DNA from: Anastatus disparis
Taxonomy: Eukaryota; Arthropoda; Insecta; Hymenoptera; Eupelmidae
NCBI GenBank assembly: GCA_017163975.1
Contig: JAFFSR010000315.1
Coordinates: 1,201,001-1,265,000, forward strand
DNA length: 64,000 nt
Direction of reading: 5' to 3'
Program-made: the position numbers and the translations under genes
The notes under the pieces: model-generated
The model's input: only the letters and a program-made list of their open reading frames with translations
The model's database searches: none
What the model was told of the DNA's origin: nothing
Shown here: positions 43,011 to 54,972 of the stretch, one piece after another
Layout: each line of letters starts with the position of its first letter
Numbering within the stretch: position 1 is the first letter of the stretch

Positions 43011-44870
43011 AGCTTAATTCACCTCGCTCCTAACGTCGCTCGGTTAAATTCTTATGTATTATATGAATATGTATGAATTGGCCAATTTTTAAGTCAATAA
43101 AATTGACTTAAAAATATAAAGATACAATTAAAGATACAATTTATAAATTTTTATATTGCAGTTCTGTTTAAAATTTACTTTTTATACATTCGAAGAAAAA
43201 GAATTAATAAAAGTTCCAATAAGCATACAAATTGTTTAAATACGAATCATATCATCATGATGGATTAAAAGTAGTTTTACTGAATTCCATTTAATTTAAT
43301 GAAAAAATATAATAAGAATTCATTCTTTTTAATCATGTGTTTCAGACAGAGGGACGAAGATGAAGAAACGGAGACATAGGAACGGAGACGGAGAGACAAA
43401 GACACAGAGACAGCGAGAAGAAGACAAAGAGACGAAAAAAAGAAAACGGAGAGACGAAGACGAAGATACATAGACAGAAGGACGAAGAGACGAAAACGGA
43501 GGGATAGAGACAAAAAGACAAAGACGAAGAAAAGCAGTCGTAGGAATAGAGACGGAAAGACATAGATGGAGGAACGGAGATGGAGAGACAGAGACGGAGA
43601 GGCAGAGACGGAAAGACGGAGACGGAGAGACGATGACGGAGACGGAGATGAAATGACAGATATTGTGTATGTGTGTATGTGTATTGATATGTGTATATGT
43701 GCGTATGAGTATATGCGTGTATATGTATGTGTATGTATGTGTATGTGTGTATGTGTATGTTAAAGGTGCACGTGTGTATGTGTATGTATGTATGTGACAA
43801 TAATGCAAAAGATATTCACGTACGAAAAAAAGTCTTGATTTTTCACTTCAATATAATAAAATAATAATATATGTACTAGCAAAAAATACCTCGCTCCTAA
43901 CGTCGTTCAGTTGAATTTTCATATATTATATTATTATGTATAAATTAGCCAATTTTAAAATAAAAAAGAATCGATGCAACTTATGAATTGTGATATTGTA
44001 GTTTTTTACTAAATTAAATTTTTCTATTTTTATAAAAAAGATTAATTAAAGTTACAATGTGCATAAAAATTGTTTAAATACAAATTATATCATAATGGAT
44101 TAGGAATTTGTTCTACTAAATTGCATTTGAATCAATGAAAAAATATAATAGGAATTTTTTCTTTTTAATCACGTGTTTTAATCACGAACCATGAAATAAT
44201 CGAAAACAGTATTTGACGTTTACTAGAACTAACAACTGCACGGAGAAAAGAAAGTGTTGTTAAAATAGGTTCTAAATCAAGTATATCTAATTTATGTATT
44301 AAGGTACTTAAAAAAAGAGTGACAATATAATTTCAATTAGTACTATAGCTTGAATTTTAGGGACCAATGTTGGTACTATTATATTATGAAGTAAGAGCAT
44401 AAATTTGCGATGCTTACTGCCGTTTTTTTGGTATTAAGACTGATCTTTTACCTACTCGATTCAAGGGCAATATTTCGCAGAAAGTGTAATTGATAATCTC
44501 TTCTCGTGCGGCTTTTCCTGTTACTAAAATTGAAAATTATTAAATATAGAATTATTTATATAATATATAACTCTTTAAAATTACTAATAATTAATATTTA
44601 AATTCGTGATATTCAAGGATTAAAACGATACATGTTTATCTTCCATATTCCGTTTTAAAATAGTTACTTTTGAGTTTTAAATTAATGATAAAAAATTCAA
44701 AATTGATATATATATTATATGATTTACATTATATTTATCAACTGTTGAAAATCGTTACACAATTTATTGGGTTTTATGTTAACAGGTATTAATTATATTG
44801 AAGTTTTTCGCTCCTAACGTCGCTTAGTTGAATTTTCTTTTATTATATTATTATGTATAAATGACTAATT
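43011..44870. repeat. Direct repeats starting CTCGCTCCTAACGTCG, ~0.9 kb apart
   Basis: CGCTCCTAACGTCGCTCGGTT (near 43025), CGCTCCTAACGTCGTTCAGTT (near 43894) and CGCTCCTAACGTCGCTTAGTT (near 44810) each start a related block with a TATTATATTATTATGTATAAAT sequence. The first two blocks also share ~250 bp further on (AATTGTTTAAATAC..TTTTTAATCA(T/C)GTGTTT). They look like tandem or nested copies of one mobile element. Confidence 0.65.
43340..43850. repeat. GACGGAGA purine tract and GTATGT minisatellite
   Basis: 43340-43645 is a (G)AGACGGAGAGAC-type purine repeat. 43655-43795 is a TGTATG minisatellite, ending in GCAAAAGATATTCACGTACG. The end matches 13115-13350. Long ORFs on the minus strand (43277-43808) are Ser/Leu/Arg/Val or His/Thr low-complexity translations and not genes. 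Confidence 0.8.
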
Positions 44871-46390
44871 TTAAGTGAATAAGAATTAATTAATTGAATT
44901 TTGAATATTGAATAAAATTGAAAATAATTTGATGAAACATAATATAAAAATACATGTACACATGTGCTTAACGTAAAAAAGCGTATAATTTATTCCAAAT
45001 GACTATTTCTCACTCTACTTCCATTAGAAAAACAAAAATAGTACGATATTTGATGTAAATAAACTGAGAACTGGGTACTGCGTTACAACTATAATTTCCA
45101 GACCTCAATATATGACCATGAATTTAAATTATGAAATTAATTTATAAGTGAAACATGCTTAAAAGAAATTCATATTGATTTCTAATAAAAATATCTTCAC
45201 AAATGTATTTTATATATATATGGAATAATTTAAATAGAAAAAATCATAAGATTAGAATACAACATTTTAGTTAATTTTAAATTCGAATATTTTGGAATAA
45301 AAAAATAACTATCTGCAATTACTTAACAATCCCCTTTGTATCTAATATAAAAATTTAATGAGATACGAATATTACAAAGTGTATGTATCACAAGTAAGGT
45401 TCGCATATCATAAATATTATAATTTTTAGAAAATTCTTGATATTAATAGATTATTAATTTGGAAAATTAAATATTTTTTTATTGATGACGAGTAACTTTT
45501 CAAAAATAATTAAAATAATACTCTAAATGTCAATCAAATAACATTTTCATCAAAACAAATTTCAACGCTATAATTATTAAAATAAACATATTTATTTAAC
45601 TACAATCTATTGTAATAATTATTTTTTTAATATATATATATTAAAAAAATAATAATTTTATTTGATGAACAGTTATATAAATATTATATATTTATAATTG
45701 TATAACTAAATTTATTAAATTAAAATTGTATTCAGTTATCATTCAGAGAATAAGGTATTCAAATTAGTTTTCATGAAAATATATTATTTAAAAAGTTACT
45801 TGTTAACAATTTTTCATAAATAACATACATTTAACCTTAATTACATTTTCATTTGCACACGTGTTTATATTTAAATGAATTGTGATTTATATATCAATTG
45901 TTAGCAATGCATTTCATTGAAGCAATAATATTTTTAATAAGAGAAACATTAATTTTTAAAAAAGATCAAATTACCTCATTTAAAAAATTATAATTACATG
46001 ATATGAAAATATTTTTTTTAATATCGTTTGAACATAAATTTTATGAAACACAATTTTAAAAAATTATTTATTAGATATTAAATTTTTTTAATAGTGAATT
46101 ATGAAGATAGGACAATATATAAAATATGAATAAATGTTTCTGATTATGTCTATAATTATGCATTTATATGTATGAACTGTCTAGATAGAAGTAGAATTCC
46201 CCCTAAAAAAGTAAACATTTAAAAAAAAAATTTACTTATTATTTGCGAGACATTTATTATGAATGCGAAAAAAAATAATATTTTGTAATATCACTCTATA
46301 ATTTGTATTAAATATGATACAAATCATTGAAAGTACAATTATTTCATTATGTTAAATTTGTTGTCAAAGTTTGATTATATTTTACTATAA
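44871..46390. other. AT-rich sequence without recognised genes
   Basis: About 1.5 kb. A short A/T palindrome, AATTATTTTTTTAATATATA and its mirror, lies at ~45616-45655. Nothing else was recognised. Confidence 0.45.
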
Positions 46391-46737
46391 GAAGATAAAA
46401 AAATTAACTGTCTTTCCATTCTATTGCTGAATTTCCATAAAAGGAATGTATTAACTTGTAGTATGTCTCGTAATAATTATTTATTTAAATTTTTAAATTA
46501 TTCCAATGATTAGTTTTCAAGATATTTAAATTTCTGATTCCAAATGGAAAAATTTTAGTAAATAATATTGGAACCCAAACTTCTCAATAACTAATGAATA
46601 GATTTATGTAGAAATTTAACTAAATAATCTTCGTGATACATACTGTATGGTAATGCATCTATTTATTCAAAATTTTAAAATACAATGGTTATATAATCAA
46701 TATTTATGGGTGGAAGTGTGCTGTCCATTTTACATCT
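46391..46737. mobile_element. MITE with ..TTTTACATCT end, copy 2
   Basis: It follows the element at 27020-27391 along its length: CTTTCCATTCTATTGCTGAA, ..AACTTGTAGTATG.., GGAACCCAAACTTCTCAATA and the right end GTCCATTTTACATCT. The left end is decayed. Confidence 0.75.
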
Positions 46738-46911
46738 CCTTAAATAATTTATATTTATAAAATTCACATAATATCATATAAAAACTATTAAAATGAGAGT
46801 CATATATTCAATATAATTGTCAACTATAAATAAAAAGTTTAAAAAATTAAGTGATAACTTATAAATAGTTATATTATTTTATTGAATATATTTCCAACCT
46901 AAATAATTAAC

Positions 46912-47719
46912 CTCTCCCCTCTCCGCCTGTAAGTATTCACTGACACGCTGCTTCGGCTCTGTCTTTTTGTCTTTTAATACTTTTTATTTCACTCTGTCGA
47001 GTGAATCTTTTTACAGAGAATCGTCCAGCTGGGGGTCCTCAAGGCTTGGCTTGACTTGCTTGCACCTGTGCATCTGCATCTCTCGGACCCTGGACGTTTT
47101 TCTGTCTTCGTGCAATACTCTACCAGCATTGTCATTTTTTGTTGCTTGTGCTGCTGTTGCTGACGGTTGCGGAATGGCTGGAGCATTGCTAGTTTGTTGT
47201 TTTGCCTGTGAAGTGGGGTGTTGAGTGGTGGTGCAGTGGGGGGATGCAGTTGCATCTTTATGGTTTATGCATGTATTGCATATAGGTTATGCATTTGCTA
47301 CATAACCTACAATAATTTTGGCGCCAAATTTACTATCTCTTAGGTGAATCTTTTAAGTGCGTCATTAGTGGCTCCACCTATGGGTTACCTTGTTTACTGT
47401 CTTATCTACTCTATGGATAAGTGACAGGTAATTAACATACTTAAGGCGCGTTTCCATCTGGCCTTTTGATTTTATATATTTGACGCGCGAATTTTAAACA
47501 GCTTATTATGCTGCTTTTCTTTTAATATATAACCTATTTCTTTTATATTTAATTTTAAATGTGATGTACTTGGGCGGAGAGTTTCACAGGCCATCTTTAT
47601 TTTTGTTTTGCTTTTATTGCTATTTTTATTTCTCTGACGCTGCTCTTGCTGCTATCTTTTATTTCTTTTCTATTACATTTATTCTCTCACCTCTCTTGAC
47701 ATCTTATACAGCTTAAACC
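46912..47719 (+). promoter_or_regulatory. 5' UTR / internal promoter region of the near-complete LINE
   Basis: The base composition changes at CCTCTCCCCTCTCCGCC (~46912) to a C/T-rich, less AT-rich stretch that continues to the ORF1 ATG. LINEs carry their promoter inside the 5' UTR, so it is expected here, but no specific initiator can be named. The ORFs at 46967-47255 in both directions are not conserved frames. Confidence 0.5.
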
Positions 47720-49585
47720 ATGTCACAAATTACCATCAAGAACTGCTGCGCCATCTGCGGTTTTCCCGCTGATAATATAAAAGGGTCGAAAAAATTAATG
47801 CAGTGTTTTACATGCCGGCAGCGCTGCCATGTAAAATGTATGAAGCGCGTGCCTCATGATAACGATGGTAATCCGAAATATGATTGTGAGAAATGTATAG
47901 CTGGCCGACCTATCGCTTCTCCCACTGCCCCACTCTCTGGCACTGGCGCTGAAATACGCGGTGCCACTATGCGAGGTGCTCCTATAGCCCGGCCTATCGT
48001 TGCTTCTACTCCATCACGAGGATGCTCACCTGTCGCACCGATTAAGAAAGCTCAAGATCACTCTGTGATTAAGAAGAGGACCAATTCGCGCTGTTCTGCG
48101 GTAGCTGGAGGGGAACATAGCATAAGTATCAATTTAATTAATGAAAAATTTAGAGGTGGTGCTGTATTGGTCACCCCGGATAACAATATTAGTAGGGGTA
48201 CAAATGGTGGTCTTCAGCAGAGTAATAATGGAGCTGATTCTTCCTCAGTAAAGGCAGCTGTGTCTGCTTTGGAGAGCGCGCTATCCTGCAGGCTCGATCT
48301 GATTCAAAATGATCTTAATCGACTTCCGGCTCTTGAGAGCCATATTATAAATACTGACAAGGGTCTGCAGGATATCGTGACTAAAATGGAGAGTCAAAAT
48401 GAAATTATTAAGAATTTACATGCTGGGCAGACGCAGCTGCTAGAGGAGAATCGTAAACTCAGGGGTATGATAGGTACTTTAGAGAAGGAGTTGTTGTCTG
48501 CTCTAAATGGCATGTATGAAAAGTTTTTCAAATCTCTCACGACTAATTTTAATAATATGCAAGCATTTTTAGGTAATGAATTCAATGGAGTGGACAGCAA
48601 CTTTTCTCAACTTATGACCGGGGTGGCTGAGGTGGTGCAGACCGTTAGTGATCTCACGGCCCAGGACGAACACTTAATCAACACCAACACCAACACTGAT
48701 ATGCCTGTAAATTCGAATATAACACAATCATTTGAACGTAAAGATAGTAGCTCTCTTAACACATGCACTGAAGCACCTGTTGATTCAAACGATGAACAAT
48801 TAGTAAAAGCACATACAGATAGTAGCGGAGAGGCATCCTGCCATACTGTGAAGAGGTGTGGTTCTGGGAATAGTGTCTTGGTGATATCCAGCGGACTGGA
48901 CTGCTCTGCGGCTAATGTTGGGCTGGAGGATTATGCTTGCGCTGTTCTGGGAACCATACTTCCGACTTTTGAACGTTCAAATATTGTATCTGTTACTGAG
49001 ATCTCTAATTCTGAAAATAAAAATAAGGGCAGGATGTCTGCTGGGCCTGAGATCGTTGGCGGTCCGAGTATTGCGTTCTCATTGTTGGTTAGACTTTCTG
49101 GAGATGACTTGGCGCAGAAGGTATTTATGGCTAGGCGTAGATTAACGGGTTTTTCGACAGCGGATCTGGATCCCTCCCTCCTCGGCAGTTTTTCTACCAC
49201 CAAGCACCATTCTCAAATATATATAAATGAGTATCTTGAAAAAGATAAATATATTAAATTTAAAAATCTTAAAAAGTATGCTAAAGGAAAAGGTTGCAAG
49301 TTTGTTTGGCATAGAGGTGGTAAATTTATGGTGAGGAGGGAGAGAGGGGAGAGAGCGCACAAATTTGAAAGTGAACATGATTTGAATGAAATATTAGATA
49401 AATCTAAATGTATTGTACAGAAAAATGTTAAAGTAACTGATTTTGAGAAACACGATGAAGCTCTAACAAATAATGGAACTACTGATAATGATAAATGTAA
49501 ACCTCATAATAGTGGGATGAGCTCGAATCAGGAATTAATTAAAAATCATGCAATATCCTTAGATAGAGCCTCTCCCCAGCAATGA
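47720..49585 (+). CDS. LINE ORF1 protein: PHD-like finger, coiled coil, FP-like C-terminus
   Basis: This 621-codon ORF encodes the RNA-binding chaperone-type partner of the LINE. Residues ~10-59 form a Cys4-His-Cys3 PHD-like finger (CCAICG, CFTCRQRCHVKC, CEKC). Residues ~170-275 are heptad-rich and likely coiled coil. Residues ~485-535 (IYINEYLEKDKYIKFKNLKK, KFVWHRGGKFMVRR) match the pattern I know from the baculovirus FP-like domain found in many LINE ORF1 proteins. The ATG at 47720 is the first in a long open frame after the 5' UTR. The frame is intact and ends in TGA at 49583-49585, with ORF2 starting in the same frame just beyond. PHD plus FP-like domains fit CR1-superfamily LINEs of arthropods. 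Confidence 0.88.
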   Translation: MSQITIKNCCAICGFPADNIKGSKKLMQCFTCRQRCHVKCMKRVPHDNDGNPKYDCEKCIAGRPIASPTAPLSGTGAEIRGATMRGAPIARPIVASTPSRGCSPVAPIKKAQDHSVIKKRTNSRCSAVAGGEHSISINLINEKFRGGAVLVTPDNNISRGTNGGLQQSNNGADSSSVKAAVSALESALSCRLDLIQNDLNRLPALESHIINTDKGLQDIVTKMESQNEIIKNLHAGQTQLLEENRKLRGMIGTLEKELLSALNGMYEKFFKSLTTNFNNMQAFLGNEFNGVDSNFSQLMTGVAEVVQTVSDLTAQDEHLINTNTNTDMPVNSNITQSFERKDSSSLNTCTEAPVDSNDEQLVKAHTDSSGEASCHTVKRCGSGNSVLVISSGLDCSAANVGLEDYACAVLGTILPTFERSNIVSVTEISNSENKNKGRMSAGPEIVGGPSIAFSLLVRLSGDDLAQKVFMARRRLTGFSTADLDPSLLGSFSTTKHHSQIYINEYLEKDKYIKFKNLKKYAKGKGCKFVWHRGGKFMVRRERGERAHKFESEHDLNEILDKSKCIVQKNVKVTDFEKHDEALTNNGTTDNDKCKPHNSGMSSNQELIKNHAISLDRASPQQ

Positions 49586-52450
49586 CTGCGCTGGTCCTCT
49601 TCGGAGAGTCGAATAGGGAGGAGGGGTGAACTGCGCGCGTGCTTTCTGAATGTGACCTCTTTGAGAGCTCATATTGGGCAGGTGCATGAATTTTTAAGTG
49701 GCTATCATTCTTACGACATATTTGGAGTTGCTGAGACCTGGCTGGGTCCGTCTGTATCGGATGACGTCATTCGAGCCGGGGGGTACAAAGTGTTTAGACA
49801 GGACAGAAACTTGCGTGGTGGAGGAGTTGCCTTGTATATTAAGGATAATCTAAAATGCACTATTTTGGCCACTTCGGAGACGCAAACTAGTAATAGTAGC
49901 GGTAAGCCGGAGGTGCCTGAATATATTTTCTGTTCTGTGCAAGTTGGCGGCTCCGAGCCCGTGCTGGTTTCTGTCATTTATCGTCCTCCTGCTGTTTCGT
50001 TTACTAGAAACTCTAATTTGTTGATTGATTTGAGAAATTTTTGTTCGGACTATTCCCATAAAATTATAATGGGGGACTTGAATGCCGATCTCCTTAAAGA
50101 GAGCAGTGATGCTAAGTTTCTTAGTAAGCTGTCGGCTGAGCTTTCGTTACAGTTGGTCCAGCACGGTGCTACGCATCATACTCCTACGTCTCACGCGTGG
50201 ATTGACCTGATCTTTGTTGATGACAACGACGTGGTGCTTGATGCACGGAACCTACCGGCGAGCTTTCACAGTCGGCATAATTTAATTGACGTCTGTTTGC
50301 CTTGCAACACTATAACTTTTGATCAAAAACCTATCATGTATAGGAACTATAAAAATATTTGTCCAACTGCATTGGGAGAGAAACTTGCCGGCTGTGATTG
50401 GTCGCCGCTTATGACTGACGCGGTTGACCCTGAATCTGCACTTGGTTGCCTCTGTGACAATCTCACTGCTGCAATCGAGAATTTGGCGCCGTTGAAAGCG
50501 CTCAAGCCTAATAAGAATAAGTTTCCATGGGTAGATGAAGAATTGTCACGGATGCGGCGTAAGAGAGATGCTACATATCGTAGATACAAACGGACAGAGG
50601 ACAAGCAGTATCTCCTTGAATTTCTGCGGTTGCGTAGGGTGGTAGACGAACGCACGGACCATGCTAAGACTGCTTATATTCACAATAGACTGTTTGATGC
50701 TCTTGCGGGTGGTAATGTCTGGAAGGAGTTGAGAGACCTGGGACTGCTATCCGGACCTCAAGGGGATTTGAATGGATTCACTCCGGATGAGCTTAATGCG
50801 CACTTTGCTGGGGTGTCAGTCTCGCCGCAGGAGGATAGTGAAGAGCGATTGAGAATTCTTTCTCAATGCAATGAAAGTGGGTTTACCTTTAAACCAATTA
50901 GTTTTAATGATGTTGTTCTTGCAATTTCACATTTTTCCTCACAGGCTTGTGGTGAGGATGGCATTCCGCAAAGCGTGATAGTTAAAGCTTTACCATTTAT
51001 TGGTGAACATCTTGTGACTCTGTTCAACTCCTCTTTTGCACGGGGGGTCTTCCCTTGCCGTTGGAAGCAAGCACGTATTATACCATTGAAAAAGTGTGCT
51101 GCACCTAAGCAACCAAAAGATTTTAGGCCTATAGCCATCTTATGTTTTCTTTCAAAGGTTCTTGAGAAGATCGCCCATGACCAACTGCAGGAGTACATTA
51201 CATCCAAAAAATTGCTCGATCCTATGCAGACGGGCTTCAGGAAAAACCATTCTACGCAGACTGCTGTACTTAAGCTTATGGACGATATAAGGTCAGGTCT
51301 AGACAGGAAACTTGTCACGTTACTGCTACTTTTTGACTTTAGTAAGGCATTCGACACGATCTCTCCCTCCAAACTTCTTGCGAGGCTTAGATCGATGGGG
51401 TTCTCCAGGGCCGCACTCGGATGGATTAACTCCTATTTATCAGGTAGGAAACAAATGGTTTCCACACATTTGAAGGAGGAATCGAATTGGCTAACAACCA
51501 ATCTAGGAGTACCTCAGGGTTCGGTGCTGGGGCCTCTGTTGTTTTGCCTTTACATAAATGACGTACGTGACGCACTGGACTCTGGTTGCGTCGGGCATCT
51601 GCTGTATGCGGATGATCTTCAAATTTATACACAGGTCCCTTATGATGATGTGGACGAGGGGATTCGTATTTTACAGAGGGCGGCCAGGGTGGTGTCGGGG
51701 TGGGCTGCTGGTGTTTCTCTCACTTTGAATGCTAGTAAAACAAAGGCGATCGTCTTTGGAAGTAATCGTTTTATTTAAAATTTTTATTCGGGTGAGCCAA
51801 GGACGATTGACCTGGGGAGCGGTATCGGTATTCCTTTCTCTGACACCGTTACGAGCCTTGGTGTTGTACTCGACTCTAAACTGTCTTGGGAACCGCATAT
51901 TAATATGCTGACTAAAAAATTCAATAGAGTGATTTATAGCCTGCGGTTTTTCCGTCGGTACACCACTGAGGCTCTGCGTAAGCAGCTCGCAACCGCCCTG
52001 CTGTTTCCACATCTTGATTATTGCTCAGTGGTTTTGCTCGATGCTTCGCAGGAGTTACGAAGATGGCTACAGACAATGCAAAATTCATGTGTGAGATATG
52101 TATTAGGCGTAAGAATGGGTGATCACATCTCTCCCCATAGACATGCTTTGGGTTGGCTACGTACTGATTCGAGGAGACAGTATTTTATGGCTGTACTTAT
52201 GTACAAAATCGTACGTATGAATACTCCCGAATATCTAGTGGGTCTCTTCACTAGATATATACCCAGAGCGACCACTAGGGGTGAGATTAAAGATCTTGCG
52301 GTGCCCTTCATGCGCACTGAGACTGGAAGAAATTCCTTTCAAGTTCAAGGTGCGCATTTTTGGAACTCCCTACTTGCTGATATTAAAAATCTTCCATCAA
52401 TTGGCAGGTTTAAAGCCGCTCTGAGGAGGTTTTTACTCGACCTCGATTAA
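49586..52450 (+). CDS. LINE ORF2: endonuclease and reverse transcriptase, one nonsense codon
   Basis: This is the polyprotein that nicks target DNA and copies LINE RNA. It reads in the same frame as ORF1, open from the TGA at 49583. The endonuclease (~49640-50300) shows FLNVTSLRAH, VAETWLGP, VSVIYRPP, MGDLNADLL, HAWIDLIFVDDND and SRHNLID. A linker with RRKRDATYRRYKR follows. RT (~50900-51770) shows FRPIAILCFLSKVLEKI, GFRKNHSTQTAV, FDFSKAFDTI, GVPQGSVLGP and YADDLQIYTQ, which fits the CR1 group. A single TAA at 51776-51778 interrupts it; fragment A has a lysine codon there. The same frame then runs on to LLDLD and TAA at 52448-52450. There is no in-frame ATG before ~50069, inside the endonuclease, so initiation is unusual. 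Apart from the one stop the ORF appears intact. Confidence 0.88.
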
Positions 52451-52980
52451 ACAGTATTATTTTCGGACTATATCATATGTGTTAATTTATTATGTGATGT
52501 ACCCTTTATAGATTTAAGGCATGATTGTATTTATTGGCGTGTATGTAGGATGTGTGTGCATAGAGTGAATGATTATATTTTTATCAGATTGACTTGTATA
52601 TTACTGTACATTCAACTTGCTGTGATTTTAACTTACTGTATACTGCTGATATTTCGACTGCGCTCTTTACACGCTTGATTTTATGTAATTATTTTGACTG
52701 ATAGATATTGAGACTGATTTTTAACTATATTATTTATACTTTTTGCATGTATTTATTCGTGTTATCTGTGATATCGCTTTTATTTAATTTATTGACTTAC
52801 TATTACAGTATTACTATCTCTATTATGTTTTATGACTGTGATATCATACTGTGCTATTTTGATTTTATATGTACAAGGCTATTTAAAGTATTTTTATGTA
52901 TTTTTTCAACTTTATTTGTAATTTTTCACGCTTTTTTGTAATTATAATACAAAATAAACAATATCTAATCTAATCTAATC
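52451..52980 (+). other. 3' UTR of the LINE with TCTAA repeat tail
   Basis: AT-rich, with repeated TGTGATATC strings and GACTGATAGATATTGAGACTG, both also found in copies B and C. It ends AAATAAACAATATCTAATCTAATCTAATCTAAAC, a short tandem tail in place of poly(A), as in CR1-type LINEs. No obvious target duplication. Confidence 0.8.
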
Positions 52981-53196
52981 TAAACTTCATGTTAAAACTA
53001 AATTTAATCAGCATTCAATACCACAAGTTATTTAAAAAATTTACCATTATTCAAAATTATTAATAAGTTATTTATAAAAAGTATTCCCATATCAAAATTT
53101 TAAAATTATACCAATTTGATTTTCTATTCTTTACATTAGAGAATTAGTTTTGATGATGAAATTTTTTTGTGAAATGAAACATATATTTATATATAT
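52981..53196. other. AT-rich gap before the 5.9-kb palindromic element
   Basis: No feature except a TATATTTATATATAT tract directly before the element at 53197. Confidence 0.5.
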
Positions 53197-54257
53197 GGGG
53201 CATTTCATGTCAACTCACCTGGTCAAAAAATAAAAATCGCTAAAAATCTGGGAAGATGTTCTATTTGATACCCAAAATACTCAAAAAAATTTTTAGAGCT
53301 CTAGGTCAAAGAGGTCAAGAGCTAGAGATCATTGAATTTTGGGATTTTCTCAATTTTTTTGTAAAATTATCATCTTTAATATTTTTTTATTCAAAAACTA
53401 AGTGTTTTAGAAAAAAATGTATAAAGACATTTTTTGTTGGAAATTATGTGGAAAAACTACACAAATTTTTTCCAATCCCAAAGTTGCTATCTTCTGATTG
53501 GTCCATTATATATTTTGATGTGATTTTCAATCACTCGAGTTCGCCCAGGTTGATTTCACTCATTTGGCACTAAAATGTTTGCTTGTATATGATCTTTGAC
53601 TGAAATTTTCCCCCATATGGAAAAATGACTCTGTAAGCAGCTAAGAAACTTTTAATTTTACCAAAAATGATGTTTTCAATGATATTCAAAATTTTTATTG
53701 TTAATTTGCTTTTGACACTCTTGATAATTTTTAATTATTTTAATATCATTATTATATTTAAAAATGTTATTATATTTTAATAATTTGAGTCTAAATTAGT
53801 GTAGAACAAAGTTAAATTAATGACTCAACATTTGCATAATCAATCGTAACCACATATAAATTTAAAATCAAAGCACACTGATCAAAGAATTATTAAATAA
53901 TTTCACAGTTGCATTCTAAACTGCTATTTAATTAATATTAAATAAAAAAATTAATTTAAATTGTGAACTTACAATAAATTAAACCATCAAGTTAAAAATA
54001 TACAACAGAAACTTATAAAAAGAAAGCGAACAAGCTCCTCAGCTTTATAACTTTTAAATTATACATAAGAATTTATTTTTGAATTGAAAAAAGCTGAGGC
54101 TGGAGGAAGATTTTAGTCAAATTTAATTGCAAACAAGAATTTCTAATAAAATCTTTGGAATTTGTATGATGTAGTTAAAATAAAAATCAAAAATATAAGA
54201 TTTACTACATGTAAAATTTATTTATTATAAATTACAAAATTGAAAAAGGCTTTTATC

Positions 54258-54490
54258 TGTTACGAGTGCCGTATAGTAGCGAATATAGAAAAAATGCAAG
54301 CATGCAGTTTATAGAATATGAAGCGACCAAAGAAATGAAAATGCATCGGTGGGAATGGCTCAACGTTTGAGCGCTTGTCTGTCGTGCAAGAGTCCCGGGG
54401 TTCGATCCACGTCGCGGACGCTTTCTCGCCTTTTTTATAATTTAATATTATATTAGTCGCTTAATAATAAAATAAAATTCGTAACATATC
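54258..54490 (+). mobile_element. 233-bp insertion with 8-bp inverted ends and a tRNA-like core
   Basis: The right arm of the palindrome shows the empty site: GGCTTTTATC joins directly to CATTAATATTC. In the left arm 233 bp intervene, starting TGTTACGA and ending TCGTAACA, an exact 8-bp inverted pair. TATC stands at both borders, a possible 4-bp target duplication. The core (54348-54420) looks like a tRNA: D-arm GGCTCAACGTTTGAGC, anticodon arm CTTGTCTGTCGTGCAAG with GTC (Asp-like) in the loop, B-box-like GGTTCGATCC, and a T-run after it. The acceptor stem does not pair, so it is not a working tRNA. Confidence 0.7.
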
Positions 54491-54972
54491 CATTAATATT
54501 CAAGTATTTCACATTTGAATTTTTAACTATAATTCATTAGAACAAAATATGAATATCGAGAACTGAATTCAAAAATAATAAATAGTATTGTCTTTACAAT
54601 TAAAAATATCAATATCTAATTTGTTTTATATTAATCATTTCATTTTCTAATGTTAAATTATACTATTGAAAGGTTAAGTCATCACATTATTACAAATTTC
54701 AACGCTAGAAGTGATTTCTTAAAAACAACCAATCAGCGACTTCGTCCAAAAGTATACCATACAGAGCACGGCACAAAGAACATAGTGTAGACGGGTCCTA
54801 AGTCACGTCTATGAATTTGAGCCCAAATCACTCAATAGAACGAATCAAAATCTATGTTTCTATATGTATCCATATTCGATGGTTTAATATTCCATGTTTA
54901 TATTTTTAAATAGGTAAATTTGCAAATTTAATTATTCATATTTAAGCAAGTGAGAAATCGTTCACAGTAAAA

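Noticed and set aside
43277..43808. Minus-strand ORFs up to 159 codons
   Set aside because: Translations of purine and GT repeats, with Ser/Leu/Arg/Val or His/Thr bias and no domain.
47720..49585. Host PHD-finger protein
   Set aside because: PHD-like finger plus FP-like C-terminus directly before an endonuclease-RT ORF is the standard layout of a LINE ORF1.
54348..54420. tRNA-Asp gene
   Set aside because: D and anticodon arms and a B box are present, but the acceptor and T stems do not pair and it lies in a mobile insertion. Treated as a tRNA-like core, not a gene.
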